Shown here: one piece after another, positions 14,534-22,721 of the stretch
Numbering within the stretch: position 1 is the stretch's first letter
Layout: each line of letters opens with the position of its first letter
DNA from: Thermoguttaceae bacterium
GTDB lineage: Bacteria; Planctomycetota; Planctomycetia; Pirellulales; Thermoguttaceae
Length of the DNA stretch: 42,193 nucleotides
NCBI GenBank assembly: GCA_017436025.1
Contig: JAFSDX010000050.1
Coordinates: forward strand, 1 to 42,193
Direction of reading: 5' to 3'
Notes under the pieces: generated by a model
What the model was told of the DNA's origin: nothing
Seen by the model: only the letters and a program-made list of their open reading frames with translations
Databases searched by the model: none
Translations under genes and position numbers: made by a program

Positions 14534-16366
14534 ATGAAGTCGTTTAACGAGTTTTCCCGATTCGGTTCGCGCCGCGACGATTTTTTAGCGTCGAGTCAGT
14601 TTTTTTTCGACGCTCGACGCGAGGAAGAAAAGGACGAGAGCCCGAGCGTTTTTTCGTCGTTTTTGAACGCTTTTGAGCGCCGTTGGAACGCCGAAGAGCG
14701 GCGCTGTTTGCGAAAAGAGAGCGAACGCGCCGATTTTGCGCTGAACGCTGAATTTAACGGTTTTAACGATTTTGACGGTCGAAGCGAAGGGGACGGTGCG
14801 AACGATCGCGGAGAATCGGAGAGCGTCGAATTCGCCGACGACGTTGAAGATCGCGCCGAATTCGAGCGTTTGCGCCGCTTGGCCGGCGATTTGGCCAGCC
14901 GCGCCGGACGGGACGAAACGCAGCGACGGAGAAAGACGGCGCAAGCGTTCGCGAATCCGGCGGCGACGAGCGACGCGGCGACCGTTCGTTCGGCGAAGCG
15001 CGGCGACGTCGAACGCGAAAACGTCGAGAACGCTTTCCGACTCGACGGCCCGCCGGACGCGACGGCGACGATCGACGGGAAAACTTACGTCTATTTTGGC
15101 GGCGACGGTTATCTCGGGTTGCAGGCCGATCCGGAAATGCTCGCGACCGCTTGCGAAGCGGCGATGAAATACGGACTCGCGTCGGCGACTTCGCGACGTT
15201 GTTTCGTTCCGGCGCCGGCTCGCGAAGTCGAGCGAAACGCGGCGGAATTTTTCGGCGTCTCGCGGGCTTTTTACGCGTTAAGCGAAGCGACGCTCGCCGA
15301 AGCGATCCTCCGTTTGCTCGACGGTTCGTTGTTCGATCGCGTCTTCGTCGACGAAGCGTCCGCGCCGTTTTGGACGCCGCTTCTCGAAAAATGCGCGAAC
15401 GAACGCCGACGCAACGCCGATCGGGAACGGTTGGAGCGGTCGGAGCGATTAAAACGGTTGGGCGCTCGCAACGTCGACGGCGGCGATTCGGAGACGCGGC
15501 GCGGCGGTTGGAACGCGGACGTCGGAACGCCGATTTTGTTTCGACATTGCGATCCGATCGATTTGGCGGGAAAATTGCGACGTTATTTGCCGCCGGGCGC
15601 GCGTCCGCTCGTCGTTACCGACGGCGTTTTCGCCGATTGCGGCTCGGTCGCTCCGCTCGACGAGTACGCGTCGTCGGCTCGACGTTTTCCGGGCGCGGCG
15701 TTGATCGTCAACGACTCGCACGGCGTCGGCGTTTTGGGGACGCGCGGGCGGGGAACGCTCGAACATTTCGGGTTCGATTGGAGGCGAGTGAACGAAACGG
15801 GGCGCGAGGCGGAGTGCGAGACGCGGTTCGAGGCGGAGGAATTCGACGACGAAACGTTCGGCGAGTCGGCGCGTTCGGCGAACGGAAAGCGCGACGGCGT
15901 CCGGGTTTATATGTTCGCGTCGTTGGCGAAGGCGGTCGGCGGTTTCGGGTGCGTCGCGCCGGGGAGCGAGCTTTTCGTCGAGAAGTTGACGGAGCGTTGC
16001 GAGGAGCTTTGCGGTTCGATTCCGTCGAATCCGATCGCCGCGGCGACCGCTCGCGGTTTGCGGATTTTAACGAAAGCGCCGGATTTGCGGGCGCGTTTGC
16101 GGAAAAATTCGGAACGATTGCGCGTCGGTTTGCGAACGTTGGGGCTCGAGATCGCGAATTCGCCGTCGCCGGTCGTTTCGTTTCGAGTCGGGACGCCGCA
16201 GAATATGCGCCGAATTCAACGGGCGTTGGCGAACGAGCGGATTTTGATTTCTTATTTGCCGACTCGAGCCGACGGCGCGCGCGGAGCGTTGCGGATCGCC
16301 GTTTTCGCGACGCATTCGCCGGAAATGATCGACGCGTTGATCGAAAAATTGCGCGACGTTCTTTGA
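14534..16366 (+). CDS. BioF/KBL-like PLP-dependent alpha-oxoamine synthase family protein with long N-terminal extension
   Basis: From the ATG at 14534 the protein has 610 residues, far longer than the roughly 390 of 8-amino-7-oxononanoate synthase. The enzyme domain starts near residue 180 (TYVYFGGDGYLGL) and has NDSHGVGVLGTRGRG (393-407, with the Asp and His that contact PLP) and SLAKAVGGFG with the Schiff-base lysine K466. The family fuses an amino acid and an acyl-CoA; the substrate here is unknown. Oddities: the usual His of the xHxxLE motif is absent (APAREVER, about 227-234), a charged insert occupies 289-330, another acidic insert 420-455, and residues 1-170 are a charged, probably disordered extension. 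An upstream start at 14366 is possible but has no support. No biotin genes are nearby, so bioF itself is not claimed. Confidence 0.75.
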   Translation: MKSFNEFSRFGSRRDDFLASSQFFFDARREEEKDESPSVFSSFLNAFERRWNAEERRCLRKESERADFALNAEFNGFNDFDGRSEGDGANDRGESESVEFADDVEDRAEFERLRRLAGDLASRAGRDETQRRRKTAQAFANPAATSDAATVRSAKRGDVERENVENAFRLDGPPDATATIDGKTYVYFGGDGYLGLQADPEMLATACEAAMKYGLASATSRRCFVPAPAREVERNAAEFFGVSRAFYALSEATLAEAILRLLDGSLFDRVFVDEASAPFWTPLLEKCANERRRNADRERLERSERLKRLGARNVDGGDSETRRGGWNADVGTPILFRHCDPIDLAGKLRRYLPPGARPLVVTDGVFADCGSVAPLDEYASSARRFPGAALIVNDSHGVGVLGTRGRGTLEHFGFDWRRVNETGREAECETRFEAEEFDDETFGESARSANGKRDGVRVYMFASLAKAVGGFGCVAPGSELFVEKLTERCEELCGSIPSNPIAAATARGLRILTKAPDLRARLRKNSERLRVGLRTLGLEIANSPSPVVSFRVGTPQNMRRIQRALANERILISYLPTRADGARGALRIAVFATHSPEMIDALIEKLRDVL

Positions 16367-16827
16367 CGGCGACGTTAAAACCGTTGAAACGCGTCGAAGC
16401 GTTAAAATCGCTCGATTGATAAAAAACGGTAAATTTCTTAAAACCTATAAACTTTACTCGGCCTTCCTAAAAACGTCGTTCGTCGTTAAAAGCGAACGGC
16501 GTTTTTTTACTTTGCTCCGATTAAGGGAACGAATTTTCTTTTTCGGAGCGCTCGAACGGGGGACGGAGCGGAAAAATAAAGGAACGCGCCCGAAATTTAC
16601 GTTGCAAAGGCGAGAAAAAAGCCTTCCTTTTCGGAATATCGGCGGGCCCCCCCTAGTGAAAAAAGAAAACGCGTCTACTATTAATAATATTGCGGCGTCG
16701 CGGCGACCAAAACGGAAAGAAAGTCCGGACGACGGCGGCGCGAACATCCTGATTTTGACGATTTTGACGACTCGAACGTTTCTAACGACTCGAACGCGCC
16801 GTTTTTGCGAACGAAATTGACGAACCG
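16367..16827. other. 461-bp spacer after the BioF-like gene
   Basis: It holds the terminator at 16471-16508. From 16509 to 16827 there is no credible gene; a short A/T-rich stretch near 16672-16691 could serve as a -10 region for the large downstream gene, but no matching -35 is visible. Confidence 0.55.
16471..16508 (+). terminator. Rho-independent terminator after the BioF-like gene
   Basis: An 11-bp stem with one G-T pair (16472-16482 with 16493-16503), a 10-base loop, and seven T at 16502-16508. It lies 105 bases after the stop codon. Confidence 0.85.
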
Positions 16828-19800
16828 ATGATAAAATTTGAATTGAGCGACAACGAGCGAATTTGCGTTCGCGATATTTTAGGTTATTTGAATTTTTCGA
16901 CCGGAAGTCGCGACGTTCGCTTCGCTTCGGCTTGGAACGCGCTTTATCGAGCGCTCGCCGAACGCGGGTCGATCGAAATTTGGCGCGACGCGCTCGACCT
17001 CTTGCGAACCGAACTCGCGGCGTTGGCGGAAAACGTCGACGCGTTTCGCGATTCCCGACAAGCGACGCGGATTCTCGATTCGGTCGAGGAAGCGTTGAGC
17101 GAATATCGAATTTTTCATCGCGATTCGCTTTTTCATCAGAAAAACGAATTTTTGTTCAATTCGCTCTTTATGGCGCGAATTTGCCGCTTAACGACCGCCC
17201 GCGATCTTTTCGGCGACGACGGCGACTTAGTCGCGGACGTCGTGCGGCAAGCGAACGATTTCCTCGGGTACCGTCCGATTCCGGTTCTCGAAGGGGAAGA
17301 GCGGCACGAGCCGAACGAGCGCGAGTGGATTTCGCTCGTCCCGCTTTATTACGAGGGCGTCGGCGCGGCGTTCGGGCCTTATCGCGAAGTCGTTGAAAAA
17401 ACGCTCGAAATTCTGCGCTCGACCGACTCCGACCTCCTGCGCGAAGCGTCGTTCGACCCGGATAAGTTGCGCGAACTGGCGCTCGACCCGCGCGCTTACG
17501 ACTTCGATCACCCGGTCAACCGTCGCCCGAATTACAGCTTCGGAACTTGGGACGACCGTTGCATCGACGAAAACGGGTATTATCGGCGCTTCGTCGTTCA
17601 CCAAACGACGCTCGACGCGATTATGGCGCGCGTTTGGGACGAAAAGGACGAAACGCTCCGAACGCAGTACGTTTACGAAGCGGCGGCGGTAACGGCCGGA
17701 ACGATTTTGATGGCGTCCGGCGTCTCCGGCGGCTGCGTCCAAGCGCACGACTCGACCGTTACGCTCTCGACGTTGATGCCGTCGATCGCCGCCTATCGCG
17801 ACGCGTTTTACGACCGACTGATTTTGCGCGTCCCGAACCGCGAACACCGCGAACGCTTGACGGCGGAGGCGGCGCGCCTTTTCCAACCGTTCGCCGGAGC
17901 GCGGCAGTCGTTGAATCGTTCGTTGGCGAAGCGGCGGGCCGACCAGTTGCAGCGATTCAGTTTGGCTCGAACGTTCGCGCGGATGGGGTATTTTGAAGAG
18001 GCGCGTCTGCAAGCGCAAATTATCGAAACGCCGTCGGCGCGGATTTTGTCGCGAATCGACTCGCTGATTACGAAGGCGCACCTCGCCGCCGACGCCGGAC
18101 GCGTCGCCGACGGCGCGAAGTGCGTCGAGGAGATCGAAGAGCTGCTGCGACGCGGGCTCGCGTGCGGCGCCTTCCCGGATCCTTGGTCGATTCTCGGGTT
18201 CGGCGCGCAGTACAGCCTCTTCACCGGCGTCGACTCCGTCGTTCACGACCATCGCCTCGACGGTTTTATCAACCTGTTGAACGATATTTTCGATTTGTAC
18301 AGTCGACTTCAAAAGGAAGCCGCGGCGGCGGGCGAAGTCGATTTGCGCGTCGATTTGTCCGACAAAATGAGCGATTTGGCCGGTTGGTGGGATCAATTCG
18401 GGAGCGACGAATCGTCGAGCGTCGAGGGCTTTTCCGGTTTGGCGGTTTGGGAGTCGGCGGCGAAGGTGTCGACCGCGTTGGCCGGTTGGCGGCAGGCCGG
18501 GGGCGCGGTCGGCGACGTCGCGTTTTGGCGGCGGCACGTCGAGCGGTTCAGTTCGCCGAAAGCGTTCGTTTTGCTCGCCGAGGCGCTTCTCGACAAAGAC
18601 GATTTGATTTCGTCGTCGTCCTTATTAATATATTGGCTGAACCAATCGGAGACGATTCCGCTGACCGAAGGGGATTATTCGTTCCATACGATCGCGTTTT
18701 CTTGGATCGAGCAAGTTTGGAGCGAGCCCGGCGCGGCGGAGAAAGAGCGCGGCGCGTCCGGAACGCGGCGTTCCGAGACGTTCGGCGCCGAGTTGACGCA
18801 AGACGAATATTTGCGTCGTTGGAATTTGACGAAAACGTTCCTCGACCGCGTCGAAGCGAACGCCGGAGAAAACTGGACGATTCCGACCTTGCGCCTCGAC
18901 CCGGATCGTTTCGATAAGAAAATAACGTTTCAAACGGAAAATCCCGTTCTCGCCGACTTGGCGCGTCGGCTGATTTTAGCGACGAAGTTCGCCGGTTATT
19001 CGTCGCTCGGGGTTCCGAAGCTCGTCGTGAAGGCGGCTTTTAAAGACGCGGCGCGAGCGGTCGACGTCGAGAATTTGCCGTCGCCGGAAGAATTCGAGCG
19101 GTTTTATCGCGACAACGCGAACGTTTTCCCGAAATTTTTGACGTATCGCGTCTTTATGCAGATCGTCCTGAACGAACTGCGTTTGACGCCCGCCGTCCGC
19201 CGACGTTATCAAGAGAGCGTTTTCGGGTTCGGAAAAACGATTTCCGTTTCGGACGCTCGTTTGAGCGCCGACGCCGGGAAAACGTCGCGGGAAAAAGACG
19301 ACGCGCCGACGACCGCCGAAGAAGAAAACGAGCGACGTAAAAAAGAACTTTGGGCCGAAATGATTCAAATGTTCGAGGCGAGCGGAGACCCGGACGCCGT
19401 CGCGGCGGCGAAAGAGATGCGCGAATCCGACGGACTCGACCCGAACGCCGTCGAAAAATTGGCGCGACGCTTGGCGCGCGATTGGGAAGGAAGCGGAAAC
19501 GAAGAAAACGACGAGGAGTTCGCGTCGCAAAACGAGCGGGCGACGAAAAACGGGCCGACCGCGCGAGACGCGTCGAACGGGAAGGCCGACGGCGACGCTC
19601 GAGCCGCCTCCGCTTCGGTCGAGTTTGAGACTTTTGACGATTCCAACGATTACGACGATTACGACGACGCTTGGGACGGCGACGACGAGGACGACGACAA
19701 GCGCGGAATCGATCCGTTGTACGGCGCGGCTTACGACAATATGACGTTCCGCGACAGCGCCGAAGACGGAATCGACGACGACGTCGTCGAGGGGAAAGGG

Positions 19801-21672
19801 GCGAAGTTTAACGACGAAGGGGACGATTACGAGTTCGCGCAAGAGACCGACCGCGTCAACGAACTCCTTTCGTTCGTCTATTCGACGGCGAAACTTTGGA
19901 AGTTCGCGGCCGGCAAGTCCCCGATTTTGCGCGGCGCGGCGACTTCGGCGCCGATCGAGCCGTTCGACGACGAAACGTTGAGCGACGCTCGCCTTCGTCT
20001 CGAAGGTTGGTTGGCGCAAGCGAATATTTTTGAGCGCGATTTGTACGAGTTGCTCGACCAAGCGTCGCGTTTCCGCATTCCGAAACCGAACGGAACCGCC
20101 GACGGTTTGGCCGCTTACGACCAACTGCGCGGAACGAAGGAAATTTTGCTCGACCGCGTGATCTGGACGATCGTCGAGGTCGAGGACGCGATCGTCTTCC
20201 TGAAGGCGGCGCTTCGAGACGAAACGTCGGAAAAATACGCGAAGCCTTGGAAGTCGAAGGCGCTCGAAACGTTCGGGGCGATGTTGCGCGTCGATTCGAA
20301 GCGAACGCGCCGCGTTTGGCCGGAGTTGATCGCTCGGCTGGAAAACGAAACGCTCCTTTACATCCCGACGTCGCGAGGCGGGGACGCGAAGGCGATCGTC
20401 GACTGTCGGCGTTTGCAGCAAGTGGTAACGCGGCTCTTCGAGTACGCGCCGCGGCTCGGCCTCTTCGTCGAAACGTTCGAACTCCTCCGTTGCGTTCAAA
20501 AGATGGAGCAAGCGCGTTTGTCGGCGCCCGGTTCGATCACCGAGTTCGACCGCCTCGTCGAAACGGCGACGCGCGGTTTGACCGAAACGCTCGCGGAATC
20601 GTCGAAATATTGGCGGTTGCGCTCGGACAGTCGGTTTGCGTCGAACGACGAAGCGCTGATCGCTTACCTTGAACAAACGATGGACGCGCTTTTGTCCCGA
20701 TGGTTGGCGCATAGTCAACATATCCGCATTTCGTCGGTCGAAGCGATTTCGACGCCGGGCCAATGGCACGCGCTGAAAGCGTTTATTCAAGAGTACGGCG
20801 CCGACTTGTTTACTCAATCGTTTTTGAATTTCCGTAACATTCGGGCCATTTTGCACCAAGGGACGCGCGTTTACCTGACGACTCTTTGCGAGTTGAAACA
20901 GGAAAACAACGACGTCGAGTTCGGCGACAAGTTGGCGTCGCGAATCGTCGACGGAAACGAAAGTTTGGAGCGGGCGGCGAGCCTGTTGGAAATCGCGCTC
21001 GAATGCGTCGCGGAAAATTATACCGAATACGTCGATTATAACAGTACGACGACGCAGTCGGATCGCGGCGAAAAGCTGTATATGCTCCTTGATTTCTTGC
21101 GCGTGTTGGCGAAATACGAACGGATCGCTTGGAATTTGAAGCCGGTTTATTGGGTTCACGACGCGTTGATTCGAGCCGGACGCCGAGACGCCGCGGAGCT
21201 TTGGAAGCGCAACGTTAAGACGAAGAGCGCCGAGTTGTCGCAGGAAAGTTTGCGCAATTATAACAGATTAACGGAACAATACGGGATTTGCCTGCAAAGC
21301 GTCCGCGAACGCTTGTCGGAACGCTTCGTGCGTCCGCTCGACGTCGCGCAGATGTGCGGGTTGGTTTTCGACGCGATCTCCGAAGCGCGACGCGGCGACG
21401 AGTCGAATCCGACTTTTCAAGAGTTGAAGCGGCAGATCGAGGAGTTCGCGAAGGCTCCGAGCGGCGCCGGTTTCGAGACGCCGGAATGGTTGAACGCTCT
21501 GCAGGACGAAGTCGTCGCGTCGCGAGTCGATTCGAAAGAGGAGCGGCGCGAACGCGAAACGAAGACCGACGCCTTCAACCCGACGCCGGTTTTCCCGATC
21601 GTTCGATTGCCGCGCGACGAAGTGGAGCGTCAACTGCGACGAGCGGCGGACGAATTGAGCGCCGACGATTAA
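16828..21672 (+). CDS. Very large cytoplasmic protein of unknown function (1614 residues)
   Basis: I do not recognise a characterised family. No signal peptide or membrane helix is visible. Residues about 1-810 and 1010-1600 are mostly helical with Leu/Ala-rich periodicity, suggesting an alpha-solenoid scaffold. Between them lies a charged, very acidic linker (about 815-1005, with EEENERRKKE, then D/N/Y-rich runs such as NDYDDYDDAWDGDDEDDD). The best-conserved-looking part is about 130-340, with clustered Trp, Tyr, Pro and Cys (for example NYSFGTWDDRCIDENGYYRRF and a SGVSGGC stretch), which could be a functional core. No ribosome site is obvious before the ATG. The next gene, an orphan histidine kinase, starts 122 bases downstream with no terminator between, so the two may be functionally linked. 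Confidence 0.8.
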   Translation: MIKFELSDNERICVRDILGYLNFSTGSRDVRFASAWNALYRALAERGSIEIWRDALDLLRTELAALAENVDAFRDSRQATRILDSVEEALSEYRIFHRDSLFHQKNEFLFNSLFMARICRLTTARDLFGDDGDLVADVVRQANDFLGYRPIPVLEGEERHEPNEREWISLVPLYYEGVGAAFGPYREVVEKTLEILRSTDSDLLREASFDPDKLRELALDPRAYDFDHPVNRRPNYSFGTWDDRCIDENGYYRRFVVHQTTLDAIMARVWDEKDETLRTQYVYEAAAVTAGTILMASGVSGGCVQAHDSTVTLSTLMPSIAAYRDAFYDRLILRVPNREHRERLTAEAARLFQPFAGARQSLNRSLAKRRADQLQRFSLARTFARMGYFEEARLQAQIIETPSARILSRIDSLITKAHLAADAGRVADGAKCVEEIEELLRRGLACGAFPDPWSILGFGAQYSLFTGVDSVVHDHRLDGFINLLNDIFDLYSRLQKEAAAAGEVDLRVDLSDKMSDLAGWWDQFGSDESSSVEGFSGLAVWESAAKVSTALAGWRQAGGAVGDVAFWRRHVERFSSPKAFVLLAEALLDKDDLISSSSLLIYWLNQSETIPLTEGDYSFHTIAFSWIEQVWSEPGAAEKERGASGTRRSETFGAELTQDEYLRRWNLTKTFLDRVEANAGENWTIPTLRLDPDRFDKKITFQTENPVLADLARRLILATKFAGYSSLGVPKLVVKAAFKDAARAVDVENLPSPEEFERFYRDNANVFPKFLTYRVFMQIVLNELRLTPAVRRRYQESVFGFGKTISVSDARLSADAGKTSREKDDAPTTAEEENERRKKELWAEMIQMFEASGDPDAVAAAKEMRESDGLDPNAVEKLARRLARDWEGSGNEENDEEFASQNERATKNGPTARDASNGKADGDARAASASVEFETFDDSNDYDDYDDAWDGDDEDDDKRGIDPLYGAAYDNMTFRDSAEDGIDDDVVEGKGAKFNDEGDDYEFAQETDRVNELLSFVYSTAKLWKFAAGKSPILRGAATSAPIEPFDDETLSDARLRLEGWLAQANIFERDLYELLDQASRFRIPKPNGTADGLAAYDQLRGTKEILLDRVIWTIVEVEDAIVFLKAALRDETSEKYAKPWKSKALETFGAMLRVDSKRTRRVWPELIARLENETLLYIPTSRGGDAKAIVDCRRLQQVVTRLFEYAPRLGLFVETFELLRCVQKMEQARLSAPGSITEFDRLVETATRGLTETLAESSKYWRLRSDSRFASNDEALIAYLEQTMDALLSRWLAHSQHIRISSVEAISTPGQWHALKAFIQEYGADLFTQSFLNFRNIRAILHQGTRVYLTTLCELKQENNDVEFGDKLASRIVDGNESLERAASLLEIALECVAENYTEYVDYNSTTTQSDRGEKLYMLLDFLRVLAKYERIAWNLKPVYWVHDALIRAGRRDAAELWKRNVKTKSAELSQESLRNYNRLTEQYGICLQSVRERLSERFVRPLDVAQMCGLVFDAISEARRGDESNPTFQELKRQIEEFAKAPSGAGFETPEWLNALQDEVVASRVDSKEERRERETKTDAFNPTPVFPIVRLPRDEVERQLRRAADELSADD

Positions 21673-21698
21673 AGCGCGCAGAACAAACGCGAACGCCG

Positions 21699-21746
21699 GC
21701 GTTTAAGCGTTTATGCGTTTATGCGTTTATGCGTTTATGCGTTTAT
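21699..21746 (+). repeat. Octanucleotide slippage tract (GCGTTTAT), six units
   Basis: Six head-to-tail 8-bp units, the first ending in A instead of T, lie between the 1614-residue protein gene and the histidine kinase. Each later unit holds an ATG. Because 8 is not a multiple of 3, successive ATGs fall in different frames; one of them (21713) is in phase with the kinase and would add 27 residues. Confidence 0.9.
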
Positions 21747-21793
21747 GCGGCGGCGAACGAAGCGAACGAACGAAGGAAGAAAGCGAACGAGGA

Positions 21794-22576
21794 ATGGATC
21801 CGTCGACGGTGAAAGACTTTACGCCGAACGGTTTGAATCGGCGTTTGGAGGAAATGTACGCGGAAATCGCGTTTTTGGCCGGCGCGCTCGCGCACGAGGT
21901 GAAAAATCCGCTTTCGACGATTCGCTTGAATATGGAGTTGCTCGCCGAGGACGTCGAGGAGTTGGAGGACTCGCCGCAACGCCGCCGGGCTCTAAAACGC
22001 GTCGAAACGGCGCGGCGCGAGACGACTCGGCTCGAAGATTTGCTCAACGAGTTTCTGAACTTTACCCGCGCGCATCGGCTCGAACTGTCGCCCGCCGACC
22101 CGAATCGGGAATTGAAGGAAATCGTCGAGTTTTTTCGACCGCAAGCGACCGCGATCGGCGTCGAAATTTTGGAATTTTATTCGAGCGACGCGCCGACGAT
22201 TCGGATCGACAAACGCTCCTTCGACCGCGCGATTTTGAATCTGCTCTTGAACGCGGCGCAAGCGGCGGCGGAAGGCGGCGGGCAGGTTTGGGTGCGAACG
22301 CGACTTTGCGGCGCCGAAACGGCGATCGACTTGATCGACTCCGGACGCGGAATCGACGACGCGACAATTCAACGGATTTTCGAACCGTTTTTCTCGACGA
22401 AACGCGGAGGCACCGGGCTCGGACTCCCGACGGTGCGCAAAATCGTCGAAGGACACGGCGGACGGATCGCGATTCAAAGCGAATTAGGGCGAGGAACGCA
22501 GTTTACGTTGACTTTTCCGTCGATTAAGCGCATCTCGACCGAAAGCGGAACGACGCCGCCGTCGGAGGAAAAATAA
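21794..22576 (+). CDS. Orphan soluble histidine kinase (HisKA + HATPase)
   Basis: A 260-residue kinase with no sensor domain and no membrane helix. H-box AHEVKNPLSTIRLN with the phospho-acceptor H34; N-box LLLNAAQAA (about 150-158); G1 DSGRGI (182-187); F-box FEPFFSTK (196-203); G2 GTGLGLPTV (206-214). The layout resembles the catalytic part of NtrB-type kinases. The input is probably a partner protein, and the 1614-residue protein encoded just upstream is the obvious candidate by position only. No response regulator is in the window. I chose the ATG at 21794 because it removes the odd MRLCVYAF leader encoded by the octamer tract; a purine-rich GGAAGAAAG lies about 13 bases upstream. A strong hairpin terminator follows. 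Confidence 0.9.
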   Translation: MDPSTVKDFTPNGLNRRLEEMYAEIAFLAGALAHEVKNPLSTIRLNMELLAEDVEELEDSPQRRRALKRVETARRETTRLEDLLNEFLNFTRAHRLELSPADPNRELKEIVEFFRPQATAIGVEILEFYSSDAPTIRIDKRSFDRAILNLLLNAAQAAAEGGGQVWVRTRLCGAETAIDLIDSGRGIDDATIQRIFEPFFSTKRGGTGLGLPTVRKIVEGHGGRIAIQSELGRGTQFTLTFPSIKRISTESGTTPPSEEK

Positions 22577-22610
22577 GACGAACGAAGCGAAAAAAACGGT
22601 TTTAACGATA

Positions 22611-22647
22611 AAAACGACGACGTTTCGAAACGAAGCGTCGTCGTTTT
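22611..22647. terminator. Bidirectional terminator between convergent histidine kinase and aat genes
   Basis: A perfect 12-bp stem (22611-22622 with 22636-22647) carrying AAAA on the left arm and TTTT on the right arm, with a 13-base loop. The layout works for both strands. Confidence 0.85.
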
Positions 22648-22721
22648 GCGTTTCATACCGTTGAAGTTTAACGTTTAAAACGATTCTAACGACGTCGAGG
22701 CGGCGCGGGCAAAAAGTCGCG

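Noticed and set aside
16416..16820. 134-codon ORF between the BioF-like gene and the giant gene
   Set aside because: It contains the terminator hairpin, has a composition unlike real genes here and shows no motif.
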